The notes under the pieces were generated by a model, which was given only the letters and a program-made list of their open reading frames with translations, did not search any database and had not been told where the DNA came from. 11,674 nucleotides of DNA, taken from the NCBI GenBank assembly GCA_002478115.1, contig DLMH01000171.1, forward strand, positions 833 to 12,506, read 5' to 3'. Positions 1 through 10,787 of the stretch are shown here, piece by piece (within the stretch, counting starts at the first letter, position 1; every line of letters begins with the position of its first letter). The position numbers and the translations under genes were made by a program. This DNA comes from Candidatus Acidiferrum typicum (lineage in GTDB: Bacteria > Acidobacteriota > Terriglobia > Acidiferrales > UBA7541).

Positions 1-2846
1 TGGTGCGGCGGCGGCGAAATCAGCGGCGTGCCGGGCGTCGCGTGGCGAATGCGCGCGATGTATTCCGTCACTTTCTTCGCGGGCAACTGGCCGCCTTCTC
101 CGGGCTTCGAGCCCTGGGCCATCTTGATTTCCAGCTCTTCGGCGCGCACCAGATACTCGCTGGTCACGCCGAATCGCCCGGAGGCAACCTGCTTGATCTT
201 GCACGAGGCGCCCTGCAATTGATAGAGGTCGGAATCTTCCCCGCCCTCTCCGGTATTGCTGCGCCCACCCAGTTGATTCATGGCGATGGAAAGCGTTCTG
301 TGCGCTTCGGGGCTGAGCGAGCCGAGTGACATCGCCTGCGTGCTGAAGCGCTTCAAGATGGATTCAAGCGATTCGACTTCGGCGAGCGGCACCGCCTGTT
401 CCGGCAACATCTCCAGCAAATCGCGGAGGAACGTGGTGCCTGCCGCCTTGCGCACTTCTTCCAGCGCGCTGTAATGCTGCGCATCCGGCTGCTTCACATG
501 CGCGTGCATGCGGCGCACAAACTCCGGCGAATTGGCGTGCAACTCGCCGCCCTTGCGGTACCGGTAGAGCCCGAAGTCCGCCAAATCCTCCGACGCCCCG
601 CCGAAGGCCGCCGCGTGCATCTTCAGATAGTCCAGCAGCAACAGCTCCAGCGTCTTCGTGCCCGGATAAAATCCCGCATCTTCAAAGTAGTCGCGGCAGA
701 TGTCCTCATCCAGGCCCAGCAGTTCAAACAGGTGGCTGTTGCGGTAACTCGCCACCGTCGAAATCCCCATGCGCGCGAGCACTTTGCGCAATCCCCCATA
801 CATCCCTTTGCGCACCTTCTCGAATCCACCCGCTTCCTCGTGCTCCGCAAATTCTTCCGCCAGATACGGCACGACCGCGCTGGCGCCCGCTGCCAGCAGC
901 ATCGCGACATGATGCGTGTCATAAACTTGCGCGGTTTCCACCACCACGGGCATGTTCGCCAGGCCCTGCCCCACCAGATTTTTCCAGGCGCGTGCCACAG
1001 CAAGCAGCGCCGGCAATGCCGCGCGATCGCGTGCAACTCCGCGATCGGAAAGGAGGAGGAGCCCCGGGCGTTCGCCGCTACTCAGAGGGGTAGAAATGCA
1101 CTGAGTCAAACAACGGCGCGCACCCGGAACTCCCTGGGAGGAAGGAAAACTGAAATCCAGGGTTTGCGCGGGCGCCAGCGTCTCGCACAACGCCGCCAAC
1201 TCTCCCGCGCTCAAAATCGGCCCCAGCAGGAATTGCCCGTGCCCCAGGGGCACCTCCAGCGACATCACGTGGGCTTCGCGCAGCGGATCAATCGGCGGAT
1301 TCGTCACCTGCGCGAACCGCTGCTTGCAGTAATCCCAAAGCGGCCGCGGCAGCGTGGAAAGAAAAGCCGGCGGCGCGTCATCGCCCATGCTCCAATCGGC
1401 TTCCTTGCCCGTCAGCAGCGGCCGGAACAATATTTTGTACTGGTCCTCGCTCCATCCCGTAGCGCCGGCGATACGCTTGGGCTCGGCCACAGCTACGCGC
1501 GCGGTCCGCGATTCCAGCTTCAGCAGGCGCGAGTGGCTCACCGCTCTGCGCGGCACTTGCGACGTCACCCTCTTCAGCAATTCTCTCCACCGCAGCAGCA
1601 CCCCGGCCTGCGGATTCGCCAGGATCATCTCGCCCGGTCCGAGGCGGTGGCGCTCCGCCACGCGCGATTCTTCCAGGTCCACCAGGCCCGTCTCCGAGCC
1701 GGCGATCACCAATCCGTCGTGCGTCACCGTATAACGCATGGGCCGCAACCCGTTGCGATCCAGCTTCACGCCGACCGAAACTCCATCGCTGAAGACCATC
1801 GCCGCCGGGCCATCCCACGGCGCGCCTTCGTGCGACAACGTCTCCAGCGCCGCCCGCACTTCCGACGAAAGAAACGGATCGTGCATGAAAGCGGGAGGCA
1901 CCAGCGAGAGCATCGCCGATTCCACGCTCTTCCCTTGCAATAATTTCAATTCCAGCGCGTTATCAAAACTCGCCGAATCGCTTACGTTCTCTTCCAGCAG
2001 CCGGAACCATTTCCCCACGCCGATGTGTTTGCGGATTTCGCGTTCTTTCGCGCGCAGCCAGCGCCGGTTGCTCACCACGGTGTTGATTTCGCCGTTGTGC
2101 GCCACATACCGGAACGGCTGCGCCAGTTGCCACGAAGGCTGCGTGTTCGTTGAATATCGCTGGTGGAATATCGCGAACCGCGCTACAAACTCCGCGCTCC
2201 GCAGGTCCTCGTAAAACTGCGGAAACTGCCACGGCGTCAGCAAGCCCTTGTACACCACCGTGCGTGAAGAGAGCGAGCACAGGTAACACTTCTCCGGCAG
2301 GCAGCCTTCCGCGCGTTTCCGCAGTAATGCCAGGCTGCGCTCGAATCTCGCCGCGGCGTTCGCTGTCCCGTTCTTTGTCGGGATCGGTTCAATGAAAAAT
2401 TGCCAGATCTCCGGCATGCTCTCAAACGCGCGCTGGCCCAATGCGTTTGAATTTACGGGCACGCACCGCCAACCCGTCAGGCGCATTTTCCCGCGTCCGA
2501 TGGCCTCTTCCATGGCCGCGCGCGCATCGGCCACGCGCGCCGCGGGCACGAAGAGCATGCCCACGCCAAACATTTCGCCAAGCTGGATATTCTGCTCTGC
2601 CGCGCGCGCCCGGAAGAAAGCCGCCGGCAAGCTGGTCAAAAGACCCGCGCCATCTCCGCTCGCGCCATCGGCGTCAACCCCGCCGCGATGCGACAACCGT
2701 TCCAGTGCCTGCAATGCCTGTTGGAGAACTTCGTGGGTAGGAGGGCCGCTTAAACGCGCAATGAATCCCGTGCCACAAGCGTCGTGGTCCGGGTGACCCC
2801 AGTTCGGATGGCGCCAGCGGGTCCTCTGCGCGGGGCGACTACACAT
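1..2846 (-). CDS. gltB: Glutamate synthase (GOGAT) large subunit, N-terminal 948 codons, cut by the left edge
   Basis: Makes two glutamates from glutamine and 2-oxoglutarate, with reducing power supplied through the small subunit (GltD). The frame is open with no stop from the ATG at 2846 to the edge. The N-terminus reads HPDHDACGTGFIARL; Cys24 is the expected N-terminal nucleophile of the class II amidotransferase after removal of a short propeptide. Further family motifs are RYSTNTQPSWQ (from residue 230), AHNGEINT, a central domain with MGISTVASYRNSHLFE, and the FMN-domain signature GRSNTGEGGEDS (about residues 862-873). The window stops at LISPPPH, just before the usual HDIYSIED, so the rest of the FMN/Fe-S domain and the C-terminal beta-helix (roughly 550 residues by family length) are missing. 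The start was chosen as the nearest ATG before the Cys motif; no Shine-Dalgarno precedes it. It lies 93 bases downstream of tldE. Function is very sure; the exact start less so. Confidence 0.96.
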   Translation of the reverse strand, partial: MCSRPAQRTRWRHPNWGHPDHDACGTGFIARLSGPPTHEVLQQALQALERLSHRGGVDADGASGDGAGLLTSLPAAFFRARAAEQNIQLGEMFGVGMLFVPAARVADARAAMEEAIGRGKMRLTGWRCVPVNSNALGQRAFESMPEIWQFFIEPIPTKNGTANAAARFERSLALLRKRAEGCLPEKCYLCSLSSRTVVYKGLLTPWQFPQFYEDLRSAEFVARFAIFHQRYSTNTQPSWQLAQPFRYVAHNGEINTVVSNRRWLRAKEREIRKHIGVGKWFRLLEENVSDSASFDNALELKLLQGKSVESAMLSLVPPAFMHDPFLSSEVRAALETLSHEGAPWDGPAAMVFSDGVSVGVKLDRNGLRPMRYTVTHDGLVIAGSETGLVDLEESRVAERHRLGPGEMILANPQAGVLLRWRELLKRVTSQVPRRAVSHSRLLKLESRTARVAVAEPKRIAGATGWSEDQYKILFRPLLTGKEADWSMGDDAPPAFLSTLPRPLWDYCKQRFAQVTNPPIDPLREAHVMSLEVPLGHGQFLLGPILSAGELAALCETLAPAQTLDFSFPSSQGVPGARRCLTQCISTPLSSGERPGLLLLSDRGVARDRAALPALLAVARAWKNLVGQGLANMPVVVETAQVYDTHHVAMLLAAGASAVVPYLAEEFAEHEEAGGFEKVRKGMYGGLRKVLARMGISTVASYRNSHLFELLGLDEDICRDYFEDAGFYPGTKTLELLLLDYLKMHAAAFGGASEDLADFGLYRYRKGGELHANSPEFVRRMHAHVKQPDAQHYSALEEVRKAAGTTFLRDLLEMLPEQAVPLAEVESLESILKRFSTQAMSLGSLSPEAHRTLSIAMNQLGGRSNTGEGGEDSDLYQLQGASCKIKQVASGRFGVTSEYLVRAEELEIKMAQGSKPGEGGQLPAKKVTEYIARIRHATPGTPLISPPPH

Positions 2847-2852
2847 AGTAGT

Positions 2853-2882
2853 GTAATAATGTCCACGGTCGGGAATGTACAA
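2853..2882 (-). promoter_or_regulatory. Possible gltB promoter giving a leaderless or near-leaderless mRNA
   Basis: On the minus strand TTGTAC (2882-2877) and TATTAC (2858-2853) are separated by 18 bases, a weak match to a sigma70-type promoter. The -10-like box ends only six bases before the proposed gltB ATG, and no purine-rich ribosome site is visible, so transcription starting here would give a leader of almost zero length. This is inference from weak hexamers only. Confidence 0.25.
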
Positions 2883-2884
2883 TG

Positions 2885-2897
2885 CAGAATTTTTCTG
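2885..2897. promoter_or_regulatory. Small palindrome upstream of gltB, operator-like
   Basis: The sequence CAGAA-TTT-TTCTG is a perfect 5-base inverted repeat. It lies 39 bases upstream of the gltB ATG and just upstream of the possible promoter. On the minus strand the heptamer ACATTCC occurs on both sides of it, 25 bases apart. A further perfect 12-base palindrome, GCCTCCGGAGGC, lies at 2921-2932 near the tldE stop. I do not recognise a regulator for any of these sites. Confidence 0.25.
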
Positions 2898-2939
2898 GAA
2901 TGTATCGGAAATCCACCGCCGCCTCCGGAGGCTAATTCC

Positions 2940-4346
2940 TTAGAACTTAGTGACTTCGCTGAATTGAAATCCCCGGATTTTCATGGGCGGAACGACCATT
3001 TCCATGGATTCTTCGCCGCTGGCGCGGTGCGCCGTTCCAAGCAACTCCACATTTCCAAGCATCTCCAAAATCGATTGATTGAATCGAAAATTTCGCGCCG
3101 CCCGGCCAATTTGGCCCTTCTCCACCAGATACAAACCGTCCCGCGTCATTCCCGTCATGATCTTTTCGTAGGGGTCCACTTCGCGGATGTACCACAGCCG
3201 GGTCACCAGCAGCCCCCGCTCCGTTGAGCGCACCATCTCCTCCAGCGAGGAGTTCCCGCCGGCGATCACCAGATTCATTGGCGCTTCCCCATATTCGTTA
3301 GGCAGGGCGAAACCATGGCCCGTGGGATAGGTTCGCGCGGTCTTCGCCGAGCGCCGCGAATACACCAGATTGCGCAATACACCTTTGTCCACCAACACCA
3401 CGCGTTGCCGGGGCAACCCTTCCCCGTCAAATGGCGGGCCCAACTGCTCCGGATGATAGACGTCGTCCGTGATGGTGATGTTTTTGCCGAAGAGTGTCTT
3501 GCCCATGCGCCCGGAAAAGCAGGAGCGCTTGTCTTCGACTGCCGTCGCCGCAAAGTCATAAAAGAGAAAACCCGCAAGGTCGAGCACGGCCGCGGGTTCC
3601 AGGATCACCGTATATCGCCCGGGGTCCAGCTCCACGGGATTCTGCGCGCGCTTGGCCTTTTCGCTGGCCGTCCGGGCCAAAGCAATGGGGTCGATCGCGC
3701 GCACGTCGGCTGCGTTGGCTTTCGCCCAGCTCGCCGCGCCACCCTGCTGCAGGGTCACCGAAAATTCCGCTTGCGTCTGCCGGTACGCCGCGAAAAGGCC
3801 GCGCGAGTTACTCAGCACCGTCTGGCTCTGCCCGCTCTCGAAAATTCCCGCTGCGATCTGGCCGCGCCGCGCCGCCAGTTCGCACGCCCGCTTGACTGCC
3901 CGCGCGCGCGCTTCCGCCGTCAGCTTCGCTGTGGCAGGAATAAACCGTTGCAACGCGCGATACTTTTGTTTGCCGGGCAGGGGCAGCAGGTGCGGATCTT
4001 TCGGCTGGCTCGCTGCCAAGGCCAACGAATTTTCCAGCGCCGCGCGCAACGCGTCTTCTTCCACGCGATTGGTCGTCACACGAGCGGTCCGCCCGTCCAC
4101 CAGGGTGCGAATCGAGACCGTCAAGCCGTGCTCCGCAACGTTCTGGTGAATGGCATTATTGGCAAAGCGGGTGAGCGCGTCCACCACCTCTTCGACATGT
4201 ACTTCCGCCTCCTTCACTCCGCGCTGCTTAGCCAAACGCAAAACCGTGGCCGCGATGGCGCGCAATTCCCGACCGTCGCGGAGTGCTTCGCCGCCCGCCT
4301 TCCCTCGTTTTGTCGCTGCTCCCCGCATTGTGTTCCCTGCGTTCAT
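2940..4346 (-). CDS. tldE: TldE/PmbA, non-catalytic subunit of the TldD-TldE protease
   Basis: Partner of TldD in the cytoplasmic heteromeric metalloprotease that, in enterobacteria, matures modified peptides such as microcin B17 and degrades unfolded peptides. The product is 468 residues, near the usual 450. The family fold is recognisable throughout: an N-terminal alpha/beta region (EAEVHVEEV), a middle section with GRYTVILEPAAVLDLAGFL, then PPFDGEGLPRQRVVLVDKGVL and a C-terminal part with YEKIMTGMTRDGLYLVEKG. As expected for TldE it has no HExxxH zinc motif. The ATG at 4346 overlaps the tldD stop as ATGA, implying translational coupling. An in-frame ATG at 4328 has a better Shine-Dalgarno (AGGGA, five bases upstream) and would give 462 residues. 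The open frame extends upstream to 4496, but that part lies inside tldD in another frame and is not family-like. Confidence 0.93.
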   Translation of the reverse strand: MNAGNTMRGAATKRGKAGGEALRDGRELRAIAATVLRLAKQRGVKEAEVHVEEVVDALTRFANNAIHQNVAEHGLTVSIRTLVDGRTARVTTNRVEEDALRAALENSLALAASQPKDPHLLPLPGKQKYRALQRFIPATAKLTAEARARAVKRACELAARRGQIAAGIFESGQSQTVLSNSRGLFAAYRQTQAEFSVTLQQGGAASWAKANAADVRAIDPIALARTASEKAKRAQNPVELDPGRYTVILEPAAVLDLAGFLFYDFAATAVEDKRSCFSGRMGKTLFGKNITITDDVYHPEQLGPPFDGEGLPRQRVVLVDKGVLRNLVYSRRSAKTARTYPTGHGFALPNEYGEAPMNLVIAGGNSSLEEMVRSTERGLLVTRLWYIREVDPYEKIMTGMTRDGLYLVEKGQIGRAARNFRFNQSILEMLGNVELLGTAHRASGEESMEMVVPPMKIRGFQFSEVTKF

Positions 4347-5803
4347 TCGTCTGAAAAGGCCGTGCCGATCTTCACATTCCGGAAGCGCGCTGGCGAGGCC
4401 CCGTGCCCCGTTCCCATCGTCTGCATTGGCTGGCCCTTCCCGCAGTTCGGCGTGCCCCACAGCAGCCAGTGGCCGGCGTTGCAGATGGCGTCGCACGAAT
4501 TCCAGAATTCCGTGGTAATTCCGCTGTAGCTGGGATTCTTCAGCATGCGCGTTTTCTTTCCGCCCTGGATCTCCCAGGCGATTTCCGTGGAAAACTGAAA
4601 TTGGTAGCGCCGGTCATCAATGGACCAGGAGCGGTTCGTCTCCATGAGAATGCCCTCGTTCGTATCCGCAATGAGGTGTTCGAGTGTCCACGGCCCAGGC
4701 AGAATGCTCACGTTCGTCATGCGGATCATGGGCAGCCGGTTCCAACCCTCGGTGCGCACGGTGCCGCCGGAGCGCTCGAGGCCGATCAGATGCGCCGTCT
4801 CCCGGCTCGAAAGATATCCGCAAAACTCGCCGTCCTTGATGATGTCAATGCGCTGCGCCGGCACGCCTTCGTCGTCATACGCAAATGTGCCCAGCCCGGG
4901 CCCGTGCGAGATGCGCGCATCCGCCACCACATTCACAATCGGCGAGGCATAACGCAGGTGATGCAACTGATCGAGCGTCAGAAAACTCGTGCCGGCAAAA
5001 TTCGCTTCCTGGCCCAACACGCGATCCAGTTCAATGGGATGGCCGATGGATTCGTGAATCTGCAAACCAAGCTGGCTGCCCCCCAGGATCAGCGTGCCCG
5101 TGCGTTCCGGACACTGTGTTGCGTCGTGCAAGGCAACGGCTTCCTCGGCGACCCGTGGCGCGTGCTTCAATAGATCCAGCGATTCGATCAATTCGTAGCC
5201 GCCCAGAACGTGCTGTCCGCCAAAACTGTTGGGATACGAGCGCTTCTGAATGGCATCGCCCTGGAAGCACGTGGCCACGATCCCACAGCCCGAAACCACC
5301 CGCCGCTGGTGAATCTTCGATCCTTCGCTGGACGCGAACCACGTGTCCACCTTGCGGAATTGCATATCCGTTTCCGTCAGCGTGACGCCCTTCACCCGCC
5401 GCATGGCCTCATCCGCCGCCAGCAGCAGTTTCAATTGCGTCTCCAGCGGAATCTCGAAAGGGTCCTTCACGAAGGGGCTCTGCCAGCTATCCACGTAGGC
5501 CGCTTCGTGAGCCAACCGCACATCCTTCTTTTTTGCCAGCGCGGAAGCCTTGGCAATCGCCACGGCCTGCGCGGCGCAAGCCGCCACGCCTTCCCGCGTC
5601 ATCACGTCCGTGGAGGCAAAGCCCCACGCGCCGCTGGCGATCACCCGGATTCCCAGGCCAAGCGATTCACTCTGCCCGAGCGTCCCCACCTGCCCATTTT
5701 TTGTTGTAAGGTCGCGCTGCCGCATGTGCATCACGCGCACGTCGGCGTAGGTTGCGCCGCGCAGCCGCGCCACACCCAGCGAATGTCCGCAATGCTCCCA
5801 CAT
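4343..5803 (-). CDS. tldD: TldD, catalytic zinc metalloprotease subunit
   Basis: Catalytic subunit of the TldD-TldE protease. From the chosen start the product is 486 residues, close to family length. It carries the HExxxH zinc motif HESIGH at residues 250-255, followed by PIELDR. The C-terminal NCGKGQPMQTMGTGHG segment (Cys at about 454) supplies the conserved cysteine that is the likely third zinc ligand. Other family segments are GLGTFAYDDEGVPAQRIDII and NTNEGILMETNRSWSID-like sequence in the last third. Three in-frame starts are close together: TTG 5815, GTG 5812 and ATG 5803. ATG 5803 is preferred because GGTGA sits five bases before it and because the other two fall in or against the T-run of the upstream terminator. 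The stop overlaps the tldE start by ATGA, so the two subunits are likely made together. Confidence 0.94.
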   Translation of the reverse strand: MWEHCGHSLGVARLRGATYADVRVMHMRQRDLTTKNGQVGTLGQSESLGLGIRVIASGAWGFASTDVMTREGVAACAAQAVAIAKASALAKKKDVRLAHEAAYVDSWQSPFVKDPFEIPLETQLKLLLAADEAMRRVKGVTLTETDMQFRKVDTWFASSEGSKIHQRRVVSGCGIVATCFQGDAIQKRSYPNSFGGQHVLGGYELIESLDLLKHAPRVAEEAVALHDATQCPERTGTLILGGSQLGLQIHESIGHPIELDRVLGQEANFAGTSFLTLDQLHHLRYASPIVNVVADARISHGPGLGTFAYDDEGVPAQRIDIIKDGEFCGYLSSRETAHLIGLERSGGTVRTEGWNRLPMIRMTNVSILPGPWTLEHLIADTNEGILMETNRSWSIDDRRYQFQFSTEIAWEIQGGKKTRMLKNPSYSGITTEFWNSCDAICNAGHWLLWGTPNCGKGQPMQTMGTGHGASPARFRNVKIGTAFSDE

Positions 5804-5813
5804 CGTGTTCACC

Positions 5814-5845
5814 AAAAAGGAGGGGCGCAGGATATCCGCGCCCCT
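5814..5845 (-). terminator. Rho-independent terminator after ahcY, directly before tldD
   Basis: On the minus strand GGGGCGC (5844-5838) pairs with GCGCCCC (5828-5822) around a 9-base loop, with a flanking A-T pair, followed by TCC and a run of five T (5818-5814). It begins 35 bases past the ahcY stop. The T-run ends only 11 bases before the proposed tldD ATG, so tldD must either be read through from ahcY or have a promoter within the 77-base gap, upstream of or inside the hairpin. Confidence 0.75.
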
Positions 5846-5880
5846 TCGAGTTCACAAGAGTTTCGCGCAGCCTTGCCGGA

Positions 5881-7226
<1,346 letters not shown>

Positions 7227-7242
7227 CGGGACACACTTGCGA

Positions 7243-7282
7243 GAAAAGAAAAACTTCTGCCGCCACATCCATCGGACGGCAG
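7243..7282 (-). terminator. Terminator-like hairpin after metK
   Basis: On the minus strand CTGCCG (7282-7277) pairs with CGGCAG (7262-7257). Two further C-G pairs are possible inside across a bulged T. AAG then TTTTTCTTTT follows. It starts 15 bases after the metK stop and separates metK from ahcY, so the two may be only partly co-transcribed. Confidence 0.65.
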
Positions 7283-7297
7283 CGCGCGCCGCTTCGC

Positions 7298-8482
7298 TTA
7301 ACGCCGTGCCGCGACCTCGGCAACTGCTGCGAGTCCCGCAGCCTTACGCAGCGTGTCGGCGCGGTCGGTACGCTCCCAGGTAAAACCGGGGCCGGTCCGG
7401 CCAAAATGCCCATAGGCCGCGGTCGGCTTATAGATAGGCTTGCGCAGGTCGAGCGCCTCGATGATGGCTTTGGGCGTGAGCGGGAAATGCTCGCGCACGA
7501 GCGCGGTGATCTTTTCTTCGGGGATGGCGCCGGTGCCGAAGGTGTCCACCATGACACTGACGGGCTCGGCAACGCCGATGGCGTAGGCCAATTGCACTTC
7601 GGCGCGGCTGGCGAGTCCCGCCGCGACGATGTTTTTGGCGATATAGCGGGCCATGTAGCAGGCCGAGCGGTCCACTTTCGAGGGATCCTTGCCGGAAAAT
7701 GCGCCGCCACCGTGCCGGCTGTAACCTCCGTAAGTGTCCACGATGATTTTGCGCCCGGTCAGGCCCGCATCGCCCATCGGCCCGCCAATGACGAAGCGCC
7801 CGGTGGGGTTAATGTGATATTTGGTTTTTGCGTCCAGCATGTGCGCGGGGATGATGGGCCTGATCACGTACTCCATGATGGCGTGGCGCAGGTCCTCGTT
7901 CGGAACGGTGTCGCTGTGCTGCGTGGAAATCACCACGCAATCCACACGGAAGGGCTTGCCGTCGCGGTATTCCACGGTAACTTGGGATTTTCCATCGGGC
8001 CGGAGGAAATCAACTTTCTTGCTCTTGCGGACTTCAGCGAGGCGTTGCGTTAAGCGGTGGGCCAATTGGATGGGCATGGGCATCAGTTCTTCGGTTTCAT
8101 CGCAGGCGAAGCCGAACATCAGGCCCTGGTCGCCGGCGCCCCCGGTGTCCACGCCCATGGCAATGTCCGGAGACTGCCGCTTGATCGTGCACATCACCGC
8201 GCAGGTGTTGGCGTCAAAACCGAAGAGAGCATTGTCGTAGCCGACCTGTTCGACCGTGTTGCGAATAAGTTCGTCGTAGTCCACGTGCGCGGAGGTGGTA
8301 ATTTCCCCCGCAACGACCACCAAACCTGTCGTGACCAGCGTCTCGCACGCCACGCGACCCTTGGGGTCCTGGCGCATCACTTCATCCAGCACCGCGTCAG
8401 AAATCTGGTCGGCAATTTTGTCCGGGTGACCTTCTGTCACGGATTCTGAGGTAAACAGAAAATTCCTCTTGGCTTCGCTCAA
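7298..8482 (-). CDS. metK: S-adenosylmethionine synthetase (methionine adenosyltransferase)
   Basis: Makes S-adenosylmethionine from methionine and ATP in the cytoplasm; the enzyme works as a tetramer with Mg2+ and K+. The 394-residue product matches the usual bacterial length of about 385. Signatures in order: [20 protein letters not shown] (11-30, with the catalytic-region His19), GEITT (59-63), the hexapeptide-type motif [16 protein letters not shown] (115-130), and the glycine-rich [17 protein letters not shown] (258-274). The C-terminal domain is also intact (YGHFGR, then FTWER). I chose the TTG at 8482 because AGGAG (8494-8490) lies seven bases upstream and the protein then begins [15 protein letters not shown], right before the first conserved block. 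No in-frame ATG is nearby, and the frame continues to a GTG at 8530 without family similarity. It is followed by a terminator and then ahcY. Confidence 0.97.
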   Translation of the reverse strand: MSEAKRNFLFTSESVTEGHPDKIADQISDAVLDEVMRQDPKGRVACETLVTTGLVVVAGEITTSAHVDYDELIRNTVEQVGYDNALFGFDANTCAVMCTIKRQSPDIAMGVDTGGAGDQGLMFGFACDETEELMPMPIQLAHRLTQRLAEVRKSKKVDFLRPDGKSQVTVEYRDGKPFRVDCVVISTQHSDTVPNEDLRHAIMEYVIRPIIPAHMLDAKTKYHINPTGRFVIGGPMGDAGLTGRKIIVDTYGGYSRHGGGAFSGKDPSKVDRSACYMARYIAKNIVAAGLASRAEVQLAYAIGVAEPVSVMVDTFGTGAIPEEKITALVREHFPLTPKAIIEALDLRKPIYKPTAAYGHFGRTGPGFTWERTDRADTLRKAAGLAAVAEVAARR

Positions 8483-8484
8483 AA

Positions 8485-8494
8485 CCTCTCTCCT
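8485..8494 (-). promoter_or_regulatory. Ribosome binding site supporting a TTG start for metK
   Basis: AGGAGAGAGG on the minus strand lies immediately upstream of the TTG at 8482. The AGGAG part has a seven-base spacer to the TTG. It decides the start in the absence of an ATG. Confidence 0.75.
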
Positions 8495-8756
8495 ATTGAT
8501 GCTCGTCTGTTGGCAACAGGATGGGTACACCCCACCTTACGGTTCCTGCGAGGACGCCGGCCCCATTTCAAAAGGCTATCATCCCGCTTCGCAGGAATCA
8601 ACGCATTGAATCTGCATGGCTTAGAGCTGCAGCGAACGGCTGTTTCGCGACATTCAACGGCGCCTGGGCGCAGCCGTGTGAAACCCCGAATCCGGAAACG
8701 TCAAGAACCGCACCCTTTTAAGAAACAAAGGCCAAAGGATGCGGCACCCACGCGGC
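8495..8756 (-). other. Intergenic leader region upstream of metK
   Basis: About 260 non-coding bases between the secreted-protein gene and the metK ribosome site. It contains the palindromic repeat at 8708-8750 and a remnant-like GGGTGTACCC near 8523-8534. On the minus strand TTGACG occurs just after the hairpin, but no good -10 follows at standard spacing. I looked for the SAM-I riboswitch core and do not see it. The metK promoter is presumably here but not identifiable by eye. Confidence 0.5.
8708..8750. repeat. Intergenic palindromic repeat, copy 1
   Basis: CCGCACCCTTT (8708-8718) is the inverted complement of AAAGGATGCGG (8734-8744) with one mismatch, around a 15-base loop, and is followed by CACCCA. 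The same arm and flank occur at 10694-10728. On the minus strand it starts a few bases past the stop of the secreted-protein gene, so it may also act in transcript termination or stability. Confidence 0.7.
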
Positions 8757-9269
8757 TCACGGGTAATACTGATTTTCGAAATCCAACAAGAGTGGCAGCG
8801 ATGTGGAACTTAAACGGACGACCGTGTCCCCGTCCGCCCAAGCGATGACCATCTCAGGACTGACCCTGTGGCCATGGCTGAAAACCAATTCCACTCGCTT
8901 GCCGACGACGCGTCCCTTCGCGTCGTTCTTCGTACCTTGTTTGATGATGCGGGAGGCTTTCTTTGTCAGTGCGTCCAGGCCACTGCGTGCGTCGCTTGGC
9001 GACTTGTACCACTCGCGGAGTTGTATGACAACAATGCCATCCTCAGACTCGTACGAGTGGACCGACGCTTCCACGGCTCCCCCAGTAGGACCCGCTTTCC
9101 CAGTGGATACTTCCTTAAAACTGTGATGGGCCGTTGCGTGCTCTTGCTGGGCTGAGGCCTCTTGTGTGCGTATGCCCGAACAGATTGAAGGCAGCCATAA
9201 GAGCGCCAAGACTAGGACTGCCGGTCTTGCCTTGCGAGAATTGCGCCGGAGACCGATTCGTTGTTTCAT
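8757..9269 (-). CDS. Secreted protein of unknown function
   Basis: A 170-residue product. The basic N-terminus (MKQRIGLRRNSRKAR), the hydrophobic stretch AVLVLALLWLPSICSG (about 17-32) and EASA before QQ (about residue 40) make a type I signal peptide; Cys30 does not sit in a proper lipobox. The mature part has EDGIVVIQLREWYKS, a Lys-rich helical segment (DALTKKASRIIKQGTKND), GRVVGKRVELVF, and a tail SSTSLPLLLDFENQYYP. This layout resembles small uncharacterised secreted proteins I associate with Acidobacteria, but I cannot name a family and assign no function. The start is the ATG at 9269; the ribosome site is weak. It begins 72 bases after the rtcB stop with no terminator between, so it may be co-transcribed with rtcB. 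Confidence 0.8.
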   Translation of the reverse strand: MKQRIGLRRNSRKARPAVLVLALLWLPSICSGIRTQEASAQQEHATAHHSFKEVSTGKAGPTGGAVEASVHSYESEDGIVVIQLREWYKSPSDARSGLDALTKKASRIIKQGTKNDAKGRVVGKRVELVFSHGHRVSPEMVIAWADGDTVVRLSSTSLPLLLDFENQYYP

Positions 9270-9341
9270 ACTTTCTGCAACCCTTCAATGTTACTCAACT
9301 TGAATCGCTTGATCTGGCCCCACACACCCAACGGAATTGCA

Positions 9342-10577
<1,236 letters not shown>

Positions 10578-10693
10578 AGCAACTCTGAATCCAGTTTTAC
10601 GCGTTCCGCTCGCGGCAAACAAGTGCTCCCGGATTTTCTAGGGAAAACCGCGAAATAGGAAAGCAACAGCCTGGAGAAAAGAAAAGTCACAAC

Positions 10694-10728
10694 CCGCACC
10701 CTTGAAAATCACAAGGGTGCGGCACCCA
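10694..10728. repeat. Intergenic palindromic repeat, copy 2 (perfect 11-bp stem)
   Basis: CCGCACCCTTG (10694-10704) and CAAGGGTGCGG (10712-10722) are exact inverted complements around a 7-base loop, followed by CACCCA. The arm and the downstream flank match the copy at 8708-8750. On the minus strand the stem is followed within about ten bases by TTTTCTTTT, so it could also work as a terminator. Confidence 0.8.
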
Positions 10729-10759
10729 CATTTTGCCGCCCACAAGGGGTGCTCCACCC
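10710..10759. repeat. Pair of direct repeats CACAAGGGTGC-N-CACCC
   Basis: CACAAGGGTGCGGCACCC (10710-10727) and CACAAGGGGTGCTCCACCC (10741-10759) are near-identical direct repeats with starts 31 bases apart. Each contains a GGGTG-N3-CACCC palindrome. The first overlaps the right arm of the neighbouring hairpin repeat. Confidence 0.65.
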
Positions 10760-10787
10760 GCCGTGCTTGTATACTAATAGTTCAATA

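Noticed and set aside
474..1943. Long open plus-strand frame (489 codons) opposite gltB
   Set aside because: It mirrors the codon phase of gltB in GC-rich DNA, is full of Arg, His and Gln with no recognisable domain, and the minus strand carries unmistakable GltB motifs over the same bases.
4347..4496. N-terminal extension of tldE to 4496
   Set aside because: It lies inside tldD in another frame and its translation has no TldE-like sequence; the ATGA overlap start at 4346 explains the gene.
3315..4529. Long open plus-strand frame (404 codons) opposite tldE and the end of tldD
   Set aside because: Same kind of antisense shadow: composition is Arg/His/Gln-rich, there is no family similarity, and the minus strand encodes clear TldE and TldD.
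8483..8756. SAM riboswitch upstream of metK
   Set aside because: No SAM-I core sequence is visible; the most prominent structure is the dispersed palindromic repeat, which also occurs upstream of rtcB.
10694..10759. CRISPR array
   Set aside because: Only two short near-identical units about 31 bases apart, themselves palindromic, with no further repeats and no cas genes.
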